DNA from: Cypionkella sp.
GTDB lineage: Bacteria > Pseudomonadota > Alphaproteobacteria > Rhodobacterales > Rhodobacteraceae
Length of the DNA: 64,000 bases
Assembly (NCBI GenBank): GCA_023255415.1
Contig: JALRIN010000010.1
Coordinates: forward strand, 1 to 64,000
Direction: 5' to 3'
Positions 24,621 to 33,551 of this stretch are shown here, piece by piece (position 1 is the stretch's first letter; each line of letters starts with the position of its first letter). The translations under genes and the position numbers were made by a program. The notes under the pieces were generated by a model. The model was not told the origin of the DNA. It did no database searches and was given only the letters and a program-made list of their open reading frames with translations.

Positions 24621-26255
24621 CTAGTTGCCTGCGCTTTCCATTTTGCGACCCGCCAGCACCTTTTCCAGCCAGCCGATCTGCATTTCGGGGACCGAGGACA
24701 GCAAAAGATCGGTGTAATCGTCAAAGGGCGGGGTCAGCACATCGGTTTTGCTGCCATAGCGCACCACCTGGCCGCGATACATCACCGCGATCTTATCTGC
24801 GATGGCTTTGACCGTGGCCAGATCATGGGTGATGAAGAGATAGGCCACGGATTCGCGGGCTTGCAGATTGAGCAGCAGCTTCAGGATGCCATCGGCCACC
24901 AGCGGATCGAGCGCCGAGGTGACCTCGTCGCAGATGATCAGCTTGGGCTTTGCCGCCAGAGCGCGGGCGATGCAGACGCGTTGCTTTTGCCCGCCCGAGA
25001 GTTCGGCGGGAAAACGGTCGATAAAGCCCGCGCCCATTTCGATATCATCGAGCAATTCCTGAATGCGCTGGCGTTTGGCCTCGCCTTTGAGGCCGAAGTA
25101 GAATTCCAGCGGGCGGCCGATGATGGTGCCGACGGTTTGGCGCGGGTTCATGGCGGTATCTGCCATTTGATAGATCATCTGCACCTCGCGCAGATCGTCT
25201 TTGCTGCGGCTGGCCAGATCGGGCGAAAGTTTGCGGCCTGCAAAGGTAAGATCGCCCTTGGCTGCGGGCAAAAGCCCGGTGATCACCCGTGCCAGCGTCG
25301 ATTTGCCCGAGCCGCTTTCGCCCACGATGGCAAGGGTTTGGCCTGCGGGAAGATCGACCGAGACGTTTTTCAGCACATCGAAATTGGTGCCACGATAGCG
25401 CGCGGTGATGCCCGAGACGGAAAGCACGGCGGGGGCTTCGGTCTTTTCAACATGGTCGATCGAGCGCACAGAAACCAACGCGCGGGTATAGTCTTCTTGC
25501 GGGTGGTTGATGATCTGATCGGTCGGGCCATATTCGACCTTTTTGCCACCGCGCAGCACCAAGATGTCATCAGCGACCTGTGCCACTACGGCCAGATCGT
25601 GGGTGATATAAAGCGCCGCCACACCGGTGTCGCGAATGGCGGCTTTGATCGCCACCAGCACGTCGATCTGGGTGGTGACATCCAGCGCGGTGGTGGGTTC
25701 GTCAAAGATCACCAGATCGGGTTTGGGGCACAGCGCCATCGCTGTCATCGCGCGCTGCAACTGCCCGCCCGAGACTTGGTGCGGGTAGCGATTGCCGAAA
25801 TTGGCGGGATCGGGCAGGCCAAGCTTGGCAAACAGATCGACCGCGCGGGCCTCGGCCTCGGCGCGGCCCATCACGCCGTGCAAAAGGCTGGCCTCGATCA
25901 CCTGTTCCATCAGGCGCTTGGCGGGGTTGAAGGCGGCGGCGGCCGATTGCGCGACATAGGTGACCTCGCGGCCGCGCAGGATGCGCAGATCGCCCGCGCT
26001 CGCCTCGCGGATTTCGCGGCCATTGAGCAGGATATGCCCGCCCGTCAGCCGCACGCCACCGCGGCCGTAGGCCATGGCAGACAGGCCGATGGTGGATTTG
26101 CCCGCACCCGATTCGCCGATCAGCCCCAGCACGCGGCCCTGTTGCACCGCGACCGAGACATTGTTGACCAAGACCACATTGCGCGGCGCTTCGCCCGGCG
26201 GATAAGAGGTGGCCTCGATCCGCAAGCCTTTGATATCCAGAACATTATGCACCAC
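24621..26255 (-). CDS. Peptide/opine ABC transporter, double ATP-binding protein
   Basis: A 544-residue protein with two fused ABC ATPase domains, equivalent to DppD plus DppF. Walker A motifs are GESGAGKST (about residue 47) and GESGSGKST (about 311). ABC signatures VSGGQLQRA and LSGGQKQRV and both Walker B motifs (LVIFDEP, LIICDEV) are intact. The start is GTG at 26255 or the next GTG (26252), with AAAGGAGG just upstream; the gene overlaps the permease gene by 11 bp. It powers uptake of oligopeptides or related substrates with the permeases and Tat-type receptor encoded upstream. Confidence 0.93.
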   Translation of the reverse strand: MVHNVLDIKGLRIEATSYPPGEAPRNVVLVNNVSVAVQQGRVLGLIGESGAGKSTIGLSAMAYGRGGVRLTGGHILLNGREIREASAGDLRILRGREVTYVAQSAAAAFNPAKRLMEQVIEASLLHGVMGRAEAEARAVDLFAKLGLPDPANFGNRYPHQVSGGQLQRAMTAMALCPKPDLVIFDEPTTALDVTTQIDVLVAIKAAIRDTGVAALYITHDLAVVAQVADDILVLRGGKKVEYGPTDQIINHPQEDYTRALVSVRSIDHVEKTEAPAVLSVSGITARYRGTNFDVLKNVSVDLPAGQTLAIVGESGSGKSTLARVITGLLPAAKGDLTFAGRKLSPDLASRSKDDLREVQMIYQMADTAMNPRQTVGTIIGRPLEFYFGLKGEAKRQRIQELLDDIEMGAGFIDRFPAELSGGQKQRVCIARALAAKPKLIICDEVTSALDPLVADGILKLLLNLQARESVAYLFITHDLATVKAIADKIAVMYRGQVVRYGSKTDVLTPPFDDYTDLLLSSVPEMQIGWLEKVLAGRKMESAGN

Positions 26256-27063
26256 GGCCTCCTTTCAGGCTGGAGGTGCGCGACAGCACCCAATCCGCCA
26301 CAAGATTGACCGAGATTGCCAGCGCCGCAATCGCCATTGCAGGCGCAAGAGCCGCCGGAATGCCGTAGACCAGCCCCGCCGAGTTTTCTTTCACCAGCCC
26401 GCCCCAATCTGCCAAGGGCGGTTGCACCCCCAGCCCAAGGAAGGACAGCGTCGAGATGAACAGCACCGCAAAGATAAAGCGCAGCCCCAGTTCGGCCACC
26501 AATGGCGACAATGCGTTGGGCAGGATTTCGTGAAAGATCACCCAAGAGGTGCCCTCGCCGCGCAGGCGGGCTGCCTCGACGTAATCCATCACCGTGATAT
26601 CGACGGCCACCGCGCGGCTAAGCCGGAACACGCGGGTGGAATCCAACAGCCCCATCACCACAATCAGCGTGAAAACCGACACATCAACCGCCGTCAGCAC
26701 CACCAACGCCAAGATCAGCGAGGGGATCGCCATCACCAGATCGACAAAGCGCGACAGCGCCAGATCGACCCAGCCCCCTGCCGTGGCCGCCAGAAACCCC
26801 AGCACCGACCCGGTGACAAAGGACAGGATTGTGGCACAGGTCGCGATAAAGATCGTCACCTGCGCGCCGTAGATCATCCGCGTCAGCAGATCGCGGCCAA
26901 TCGAATCTGTGCCCAGCAGATGCTTGGCCGACATCGGATCCCAGACCCCGCCCACCAGTTCGTCCATCTTATAAGGCGCAATCCATTGCGCAAAAATAGC
27001 TACCAGAAAAAAGCCGCCGGTCAGCACCAGCCCCAGCAGGGCAGAAACGGGAATACGGCTCAT
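26245..27063 (-). CDS. Peptide/opine ABC transporter, permease (DppC-like)
   Basis: A 272-residue inner-membrane permease with about six membrane segments. The N-terminal cytoplasmic end and first helix (LLGLVLTGGFFLVAIFAQWI) are followed by the DppC-type motif HLLGTDSIGRDLLTRMIYG. The EAA loop appears as YVEAARLRGEGTSWVIFHEI. It pairs with the DppB-like permease, whose gene overlaps its start by 4 bp, and with the ATPase gene downstream. Confidence 0.94.
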   Translation of the reverse strand: MSRIPVSALLGLVLTGGFFLVAIFAQWIAPYKMDELVGGVWDPMSAKHLLGTDSIGRDLLTRMIYGAQVTIFIATCATILSFVTGSVLGFLAATAGGWVDLALSRFVDLVMAIPSLILALVVLTAVDVSVFTLIVVMGLLDSTRVFRLSRAVAVDITVMDYVEAARLRGEGTSWVIFHEILPNALSPLVAELGLRFIFAVLFISTLSFLGLGVQPPLADWGGLVKENSAGLVYGIPAALAPAMAIAALAISVNLVADWVLSRTSSLKGGRGA

Positions 27064-28016
27064 TTTGGATGCCTCAATCTTGGGTTGGCAAGAATAGCGA
27101 CCACATCGGCCAAGATATTCAGCCCGATGTAGACGGCGGCAAAGATCATGCCGCAGGCCTGCACCACCGGCATATCGCGTTTGGTGACATGGTCGACCAG
27201 GAATTGTCCCATGCCGGGATAGACAAAGACCACCTCGACCACCACAACACCAACCACCAGATAGGCCAGGTTCAGCATCACCACATTGACCACAGGGGCA
27301 ATGGCATTGGGGAAAGCGTGTTTCCAGATCACATTGATCGGCGAAAGGCCCTTCAGCTCGGCGGTCTCGATATAGGCGGATTCCATCACGTTCAAAATCG
27401 CCGCACGGGTCATCCGCATCATATGCGCCAGCACCACCATCACCAGAACGATCACAGGCAGAATGATGGCGTTCAGACGTTCAAAGATGCCCATGCCCGG
27501 AAACACCATCGACATCGAGGGAAACAGATGAAATTTCACCGCAAGCACATACATCACGATATAGCCCGCCACGAATTCAGGCAGCGAAATCGTCGCAAGG
27601 GTGACGCCGGAAATCAGCTTGTCGGGCCAGCGCCCATTATAACGCGCCGCAATCAAGCCAAGCGTAATTGCCAGTGGCACCGCGATCACCGCGGCCCAAA
27701 AGGCCAGAAAAATCGTATTGCCCAGACGTTGCCCCACCGATTTGGCGATGTCTTGGCCGTTGCTAAGCGAAACGCCCAGATCTCCGGTGGCAAAGCCCAA
27801 AAGCCAATGCCCATAGCGCCACAAGATCGGCTCGTTCAGCCCCAACTTTTCGCGCAGGTTGGCCAAAGACTCTGGCGTGGCAGATTGCCCCAACATCGCC
27901 TGTGCGGCATCCCCCGGCAAAGCAGCAACGCCGAAAAAGATCAACGCCGAGACTGCAATCAGCAGGATCAGACCCAGCGCAAGGCGCTGGGTCACAAGTT
28001 TCACAACCGGATGCAT
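27060..28016 (-). CDS. Peptide/opine ABC transporter, permease (DppB-like)
   Basis: A 318-residue inner-membrane permease of the DppB type with six membrane segments. The N-terminal VTQRLALGLILLIAVSALIF helix and the GDAAQAMLG motif in the first periplasmic loop are typical. The EAA loop is YIETAELKGLSPINVIWKHA. The gene begins 7 bp after the binding-protein gene and overlaps the second permease gene, so all four parts lie in one operon. Confidence 0.94.
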   Translation of the reverse strand: MHPVVKLVTQRLALGLILLIAVSALIFFGVAALPGDAAQAMLGQSATPESLANLREKLGLNEPILWRYGHWLLGFATGDLGVSLSNGQDIAKSVGQRLGNTIFLAFWAAVIAVPLAITLGLIAARYNGRWPDKLISGVTLATISLPEFVAGYIVMYVLAVKFHLFPSMSMVFPGMGIFERLNAIILPVIVLVMVVLAHMMRMTRAAILNVMESAYIETAELKGLSPINVIWKHAFPNAIAPVVNVVMLNLAYLVVGVVVVEVVFVYPGMGQFLVDHVTKRDMPVVQACGMIFAAVYIGLNILADVVAILANPRLRHPK

Positions 28017-28023
28017 ACTAATC

Positions 28024-29613
28024 TTACGCGTTCAGCCAGCACTTCGCCAAAGCGCGGCCATTCATCATCTCGCCGTTTGGATCAGCGAACCAGCCACCAA
28101 CCTCATCGCGCTTGGCTGCAACAAAGTCGTTGAACATTGGCAGGATCAGACCGCCCGTATCGCGCAGCGTGTTTGCAAGTTCGGAATACATTGCCTTGCG
28201 CTTACCTGAATCCAATTCAGCGCGGGCCGCGACCAGCGTGGCGTCGAAGGCTGGATCCTTGAACTTGGTGTCGTTCCAATCGGCGGTCGACAGATAGGCC
28301 GTGGAATACATCTGATCTTGCACCGGACGCCCGCCCCAATAGGACGCACAGAACGGAGCCACGTTCCAGACGTTGGACCAATAGCCATCATCAGGCTCGC
28401 GCTTGATTTCCAGCGGGATGCCAGCCGCATTGGCCGACTGCTGGAACAATTGCGCCGCCTCAATCGCCCCTGGGAAGGCCCCATTGGCCACCTGCAACAC
28501 GATGGGCGAACCATCGTGGCCGGTTTTGTCATAGTATTCCTTGGCCTTGACCGGATCGTATTCACGCTGCGGAATGCTGTCGTCAAACAGCGGATAGGCC
28601 GCGTTGATCGGGAAGTCGTTGCCAACAGAGCCCAGACCGCCAAGGATCTTATCCACCATCTCTTGACGGTTGATGGCAAGCTTCAACGCCATCCGCATGT
28701 CGTTGTTGTCAAACGGCGCCTTGTCGCAATGCATGATAAAGACATAGTGGCCACGCCCTGCAACGCTTTCCACCGACATCCCCGGCGCGCCTTTCAGCAG
28801 GCCAATGATTTTTGGGTCGATCTTGTTGATCATATGCACCTGGCCAGCCTGCAAGGCCGCCATCCGCGCGGTATTGTCGTTGATCACCAAGATTTCGACC
28901 TGATCGGCGTGACCCAAAGTGGTGTCCCAGTGGTCGGCGAATTTCTCAAAGGTGTGACGCACGCCCGGCTCGTTGGCGACAACCCTGTAAGGCCCTGCCC
29001 CAATGCCCGCATCTGGCGCATCAATGCCGCCATTTGGCTGAATGATCAGGTGATAATCGGCCATCAGGAATGGAAGGTCGGCGTTGCCCGCCGCCAGTTT
29101 CAGCGTGACGCTGTCAGCATCCGAAGACATCTCGGCGATGCCCTTCACAATGCCCAAAGCACCCGACTGCGATTTCTCATCGGTATGGCGCTTCAGCGTG
29201 GCGACAACATCCTCGGGGGTTACGGTCGCGCCATTGTGGAACTTGACGCCCTGACGGATCTTGAACTTCCACTCGGTCGCATCAGCGTTCGAGGAAATCT
29301 CTTCAGCAATCCGCGGCACGATCTCGCCGTTTTCGCTGACATCGACCAAAGTGTCACCCCAAAGCAGGTTGACCATGAACGGCACTTCCGAAGCCGCCAG
29401 CGCTGGGTCAAGCGAGTTGGTGCTTTCACCGCCCGACATGCCTGCGCGCAGGATGCCGCCCTTCTTGGGCTCCTCGGCCTTGGCAGCGGTGGTCAACAAA
29501 GCGCCCGCCATTGCCGCCGACATACCCAAAGCGCCGGCACGGCCCACAAACTCGCGACGGCTGATCAGCCCTTTCGCAGCGGTCTTCAACAGATGGTTCA
29601 ATTCAACAGACAT
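28024..29613 (-). CDS. Peptide/opine ABC transporter, substrate-binding protein (Tat-exported)
   Basis: A 529-residue family 5 extracellular solute-binding protein (DppA/OppA type). The N-terminus carries a twin-arginine motif (ISRREFVGRAG, about residues 17-27) followed by a hydrophobic stretch ending near AKAEE, so it should cross the membrane folded. The conserved family block TEWKFKIRQGVKFHNG is present. It is the first gene of the transporter operon, preceded by a 10-bp palindrome at 29676-29699. The substrate could be an oligopeptide, opine or another amine-bearing compound. Confidence 0.93.
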   Translation of the reverse strand: MSVELNHLLKTAAKGLISRREFVGRAGALGMSAAMAGALLTTAAKAEEPKKGGILRAGMSGGESTNSLDPALAASEVPFMVNLLWGDTLVDVSENGEIVPRIAEEISSNADATEWKFKIRQGVKFHNGATVTPEDVVATLKRHTDEKSQSGALGIVKGIAEMSSDADSVTLKLAAGNADLPFLMADYHLIIQPNGGIDAPDAGIGAGPYRVVANEPGVRHTFEKFADHWDTTLGHADQVEILVINDNTARMAALQAGQVHMINKIDPKIIGLLKGAPGMSVESVAGRGHYVFIMHCDKAPFDNNDMRMALKLAINRQEMVDKILGGLGSVGNDFPINAAYPLFDDSIPQREYDPVKAKEYYDKTGHDGSPIVLQVANGAFPGAIEAAQLFQQSANAAGIPLEIKREPDDGYWSNVWNVAPFCASYWGGRPVQDQMYSTAYLSTADWNDTKFKDPAFDATLVAARAELDSGKRKAMYSELANTLRDTGGLILPMFNDFVAAKRDEVGGWFADPNGEMMNGRALAKCWLNA

Positions 29614-29675
29614 CGTTTTCTCCCTGAGGTGGCGTTTTCGCCTGGTTGTCGTGACAGCAACTTTGCGTTGCCTTT

Positions 29676-29699
29676 GTTATTGATTCTCCAATCAATAAC
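29676..29699. promoter_or_regulatory. Perfect 10-bp palindrome upstream of the peptide transporter
   Basis: GTTATTGATT-CTCC-AATCAATAAC, perfectly symmetric, 63 bp before the start of the binding-protein gene. It resembles a dimeric regulator operator. It contains TTGAT and ATCAA half sites, but six bases apart instead of the four of FNR boxes, so it is not an FNR site. No regulator gene is adjacent. Confidence 0.6.
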
Positions 29700-29746
29700 C
29701 CACGCTTTTTAAATGTGGCAAGGATTCTTGCACCCTTTGTCCGATC

Positions 29747-31777
29747 TCACACAAAGCGGCGTGCGACCTCTTCGTCAAAATGGCGCTCAAAAATCAGCGC
29801 CTCGCCCTCATAGGCCTGCAGCCGCGCCACCATGCGAAATGCCGTAGCGGTGGCAGTCATCTCTGCCCATGCCACTGTTTTTACAGACCAATCTCCGCGT
29901 GACAGCCTTTGCTCCCAACAGTGCTCGGCACGCGCGGACAAAGGATCATCGGGATGGATCTGCCATAATTCCCGCATGGTCTCACCACTACATAACCCAT
30001 GTTGCAAATTTTCGACATCCCCAAGATCGTCATTTACGATCAAAGACACGGTTTTTTCGATCAGATCCTGCTCGATCCTGCGCGAAGTCTTGCCCGCGCG
30101 CAGCACCCGATGCGCCCAAGGCGCCGCCCCCTCCGCAGGCGGCGGCGTCCATTCCGGCCCCGATCCCGCGTGCAGCGGCAGCTCCAGTTGCCCCGATGTG
30201 ATCCGCAACCGCCCCGCCTCGGGTGAAGGCCAAACAAACGGCCAATAGCTGTTTGAAATCGCCAAACGCAGCCGATGCCCAGCGGCCAATCGATAGGCCA
30301 TCTGGTCCAGCGCAAAGCCCACCTCTACCACCTGATCCAGCGGCATCGGCGCAGGGTTCTCCATGCTGGTGCGATGGCACAGGTTCAACATGCCATGCGC
30401 AATCCGCACCGAACTGCCATCAGGCGCTACATCACAGAGCCGCGCCACCACAAAGCCCAAAGGCTTGTCACTCGCCAGCCGCAGCCGCAGCTTTGCCGCC
30501 CCCAGCAGATCCATCGGCTGCGCCAATACTGCACCGTCAAAGCAAACCGACAGCGCATCCTCGCCCGCCTGATCCCCCGGCATCTCGGCATTCAGACCCA
30601 TCGGAAAGAACTCTCCCGCCTGCAACCCCAGATGCTGCGGCGTCGCCACCTCCACCGCAAAGCCCGCTTCATCTGTCCCTAAATATCCCATGGGGGTCCG
30701 GGGGTGTGAAACCCCCGGCACCTGCGCAGCCATCCCCAGATGCAAAACCGCGCGCGCCACCCGCGCCGAGGGCCAATCCGCCTCGACCACCCAATGCCCC
30801 GCCCGCGTGCGCGCCGAGGCATCAGGCGGCTGCGAATGCAGCATATAGGCGCGATAGGCCCCATCGCCCTCGGCGCCATTCTCAACCCCCTTCAACCAGC
30901 GATCCCACCAGCGCAGCGCGCATTGTAAAAACCCGATCGCAGGCCCCGGCACGGCGGTATGCGGGTATTGATGCACCCAAGGCCCCACAATCCCCTGCAC
31001 GGGGGCAGGCACATTCTCGACCAAATGCGCCACGGTGTTCATATAATTGTCCGCCCACCCGCCCCAAGACAGCACCGGCACCGTCATGCGCGCATAATCC
31101 TCGCTGACCGAGCCGTGCTTCCAATAGGCGTTCTTTTCCTGCATCGCCGCCCAGCGCGGCGCAAGCCAAGGCTCTGCCTGCAGCCGCGCCAGCCAATCCT
31201 CGCGCCAATCAGGTCGCAAAGCGGGGTCAGCCGGACGGCTGGAATAAGACAGCATCACCGCCCCCCAACCAAAATTCTCGCCCAACAAACAGCCGCCCTT
31301 AAAATGGATATCATCGGCAAAACGATCCGTGGTCGAACAGACTGAAATCACTGCCTTCAACGCAGGCGGCTGCAAAAACGCCGTCTGCAAACAATTGAAC
31401 CCGCCCCAGCTTTTGCCCATCATCCCGACCGCACCCGAACACCAGTCCTGCGCCGCCAGCCAGGCAATCACCTCACAGGCATCCGCCAGTTCCTGCGGCG
31501 TATATTCATCCTGCATCAGCCCTTCGCTGTCGCCGCAGCCACGCATATCGACCCGCACACAGGCATAGCCATGCCCCGCGACATAGGCGTGCATGATCTC
31601 GTCACGCGGCAAGGTGCCATCGCGCTTGCGGTAGGGAATATATTCCAATACCGCCGGAACCTTGCCCGCGCCCTCGGCCCGCCAGACCCGCGCCGACAGA
31701 CGGCAGCCATCCGACAACACAATCGCCAGATCCGGCTCTTCGATGATCTTGAACGGAAACTCGCTGCGAACCTGCAT
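29747..31777 (-). CDS. CocE/NonD family hydrolase (S15-type)
   Basis: A 676-residue alpha/beta hydrolase of the CocE/X-Pro dipeptidyl-peptidase (S15) class. N-terminal catalytic domain: RVDMRGCGDSEG and the nucleophile motif GKSWGG (about residues 122-127), with the His likely in GPWVHQYPH. A C-terminal jelly-roll domain follows, as in cocaine esterase and acylases. It is the first gene of the minus-strand run that continues into the peptide transporter, so it may hydrolyse acyl or peptide-like substrates related to that system. Odd point: a full copy of the genomic palindromic repeat (30668-30726) is translated in frame as a loop (QVPGVSHPRTPMGYLGTDE) between the two domains. Confidence 0.87.
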   Translation of the reverse strand: MQVRSEFPFKIIEEPDLAIVLSDGCRLSARVWRAEGAGKVPAVLEYIPYRKRDGTLPRDEIMHAYVAGHGYACVRVDMRGCGDSEGLMQDEYTPQELADACEVIAWLAAQDWCSGAVGMMGKSWGGFNCLQTAFLQPPALKAVISVCSTTDRFADDIHFKGGCLLGENFGWGAVMLSYSSRPADPALRPDWREDWLARLQAEPWLAPRWAAMQEKNAYWKHGSVSEDYARMTVPVLSWGGWADNYMNTVAHLVENVPAPVQGIVGPWVHQYPHTAVPGPAIGFLQCALRWWDRWLKGVENGAEGDGAYRAYMLHSQPPDASARTRAGHWVVEADWPSARVARAVLHLGMAAQVPGVSHPRTPMGYLGTDEAGFAVEVATPQHLGLQAGEFFPMGLNAEMPGDQAGEDALSVCFDGAVLAQPMDLLGAAKLRLRLASDKPLGFVVARLCDVAPDGSSVRIAHGMLNLCHRTSMENPAPMPLDQVVEVGFALDQMAYRLAAGHRLRLAISNSYWPFVWPSPEAGRLRITSGQLELPLHAGSGPEWTPPPAEGAAPWAHRVLRAGKTSRRIEQDLIEKTVSLIVNDDLGDVENLQHGLCSGETMRELWQIHPDDPLSARAEHCWEQRLSRGDWSVKTVAWAEMTATATAFRMVARLQAYEGEALIFERHFDEEVARRFV
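30668..30726. repeat. Palindromic repeat, copy 3, inside a coding sequence
   Basis: Core TTCATCTGTCCCTAAATATC (30668-30687) and the hairpin CCGGGGGTGTGAAACCCCC (30698-30716) match the intergenic copies but lie within the CocE-type gene. The insert keeps the reading frame, and coding sequence of the same family continues on both sides. Confidence 0.85.
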
Positions 31778-31966
31778 GACGCCCTCCTATAGCTTTGCCG
31801 CCATCAGACCCCGCGTCTGCGCTTGCGTCGACCCCAAACCGCCCGCCCAAGCGCAAAAACCGACAATCTGCCGCGCTTGCCCTAGTTTCCGCTTGCAGCT
31901 TGGCGTTGCAATCGGCACCCCTAGGGGCAAAGTCTTTTGCAGCGCAGCACGTCCCAAGGAGCCCGC

Positions 31967-33475
31967 ATGTCCAGCCCGCCCAATATCCTGATCCTGATGG
32001 TCGACCAATTGACCGGCACCCTGTTCGACGACGGCCCCGCGGCCTTCCTGCATGCCCCCAATCTGCGCAGATTGGCCGATCATTCGGTGCGCTTTGCCAA
32101 TGCCTATACCGCCTCGCCGCTTTGTGCGCCCGCGCGTGCCGCCTTCATGTCGGGCGCGCTGCCGCGGCGCACCCGCGTCTATGACAATGCCGCCGAATTT
32201 GCCTCCGATATTCCCACCTATGCGCATCACTTGCGCCGAGCGGGCTATTACACCTGCCTCTCGGGCAAGATGCACTTCGTCGGCCCCGATCAGATGCACG
32301 GCTTTGAAGACCGGCTGACCACCGATATCTACCCCGCCGATTTTGGCTGGACGCCAGACTACCGCAAACCAGACGAGCGTATCGATTGGTGGTATCACAA
32401 CCTCGGCTCCGTCACCGGCGCGGGCGTGGCCGAGATCACCAATCAGCTCGAATATGACGATGATGTCTGCCATCAAGCGGTGCAGAAAATCTACGACCTC
32501 TCGCGCGGGCTTGACGCACGGCCCTGGTGCCTGACCGCCAGCTTTACCCATCCCCACGACCCCTTCGTCGCACGGCGCAAATATTGGGATCTCTACAATG
32601 ACGCGCCAGAATGCGAACCACCCGAACCGCGCGCCTACGCCGAGATGGACCCGCATTCCAAACGCCTGATGGATGCCTGCGATTGGCGCGGCCTGACGGT
32701 GACCGACGATCATATCCGCCGCGCCCGCCAAGGCTATTTCGCCAATATCTCTTACATCGACGACAAAATCGGCGAGATCTTCACAGCCCTCGAAGCCACC
32801 CGCCAAGAGGCCACTGTGATCTTTGTCTCCGATCATGGCGAAATGCTGGGTCGCAAGGGCCTGTGGTTCAAGATGAGTTTCTTTGAAGGCGCCGCCCGCG
32901 TGCCCCTGATGATCTCGGCCGCAGGCCTGCAGCCTCAGCGGATAGAAACCGCTGTCTCCACCATCGATGTCACGCCAACGCTCTGCGACCTTGCCGGCAT
33001 CTCGATGGCCGAGATCATGCCCTGGACCGACGGCGTCAGCCTGCTGCCCCTCGCCATGGGCACGCCGCGCACCGAACCCGTGGCGATGGAATATGCCGCC
33101 GAAGGCAGCATCACCCCAATGGTCGCCCTGCGCATGGGGGCATGGAAATTCATCCACTGCCCCGCCGACCCCGACCAGCTATTCGATCTGGCCGCCGACC
33201 CGCTGGAAAACCACAATCTTGCCGCTGACCCGCGCGCAGCCGAGGTGTTGGCGCATTTCCAAACCCTGGTCGCCGCGCGCTGGGATCTGCCCGCCTATGA
33301 CGCCGAGGTGCGCCAATCCCAAGCCCGCCGCTGGGTGGTCTATCAGGCGCTGCGCAATGGCAATTACTACCCTTGGGATTACCAACCCCTGCGCGCCGCC
33401 TCTGAACGCTATATGCGCAACCACATGGATCTGAACGTGCTGGAAGAAAGCAAACGCTTCCCGCGTGGCGAATAA
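31967..33475 (+). CDS. betC: Choline-sulfatase
   Basis: A 502-residue type I sulfatase that hydrolyses choline-O-sulfate to choline and sulfate. The activation motif C-x-P-x-R reads PLCAPARAAFMSG; Cys53 would become formylglycine. Metal-binding residues include Asp13 (MVDQ) and the later SDHGEMLG motif. The C-terminal FPRGE end and NYYPWDYQP block fit BetC and not aryl sulfatases. The start at 31967 is set by AAGGAG 8 nt upstream; an upstream ATG (31937) has no such site. It is convergent with a choline dehydrogenase-like gene, which oxidises the choline further toward glycine betaine. Confidence 0.92.
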   Translation: MSSPPNILILMVDQLTGTLFDDGPAAFLHAPNLRRLADHSVRFANAYTASPLCAPARAAFMSGALPRRTRVYDNAAEFASDIPTYAHHLRRAGYYTCLSGKMHFVGPDQMHGFEDRLTTDIYPADFGWTPDYRKPDERIDWWYHNLGSVTGAGVAEITNQLEYDDDVCHQAVQKIYDLSRGLDARPWCLTASFTHPHDPFVARRKYWDLYNDAPECEPPEPRAYAEMDPHSKRLMDACDWRGLTVTDDHIRRARQGYFANISYIDDKIGEIFTALEATRQEATVIFVSDHGEMLGRKGLWFKMSFFEGAARVPLMISAAGLQPQRIETAVSTIDVTPTLCDLAGISMAEIMPWTDGVSLLPLAMGTPRTEPVAMEYAAEGSITPMVALRMGAWKFIHCPADPDQLFDLAADPLENHNLAADPRAAEVLAHFQTLVAARWDLPAYDAEVRQSQARRWVVYQALRNGNYYPWDYQPLRAASERYMRNHMDLNVLEESKRFPRGE

Positions 33476-33487
33476 ACCACCGCGCCG

Positions 33488-33540
33488 CTTTCATCTTGGC
33501 AAAAATATCCCCGCCGGAGGCCCCGCCTTGCCTCCGGCGC
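33488..33540. repeat. Palindromic intergenic repeat, copy 4
   Basis: CTTTCATCTTGGCAAAAATA (33488-33507) followed by a GCCGGAGGC...GCCTCCGGC stem (33513-33538). It lies between the convergent betC and betA-like genes and can form a terminator for both directions. Confidence 0.85.
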
Positions 33541-33551
33541 AACGCCACCGG

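Noticed and set aside
23547..26309. A 920-codon plus-strand open frame
   Set aside because: It runs antisense through the AP-superfamily hydrolase and double ATPase genes, has no recognisable domain, and is explained by the high third-position GC of the minus-strand genes.
29676..29699. FNR site upstream of the peptide transporter
   Set aside because: The TTGAT and ATCAA half sites are six bases apart, not four, so the palindrome is more likely a site for a different regulator.
31787..33157. A 456-codon minus-strand open frame
   Set aside because: It is antisense to choline-sulfatase, whose catalytic motifs are clear on the plus strand. No family motif is visible.
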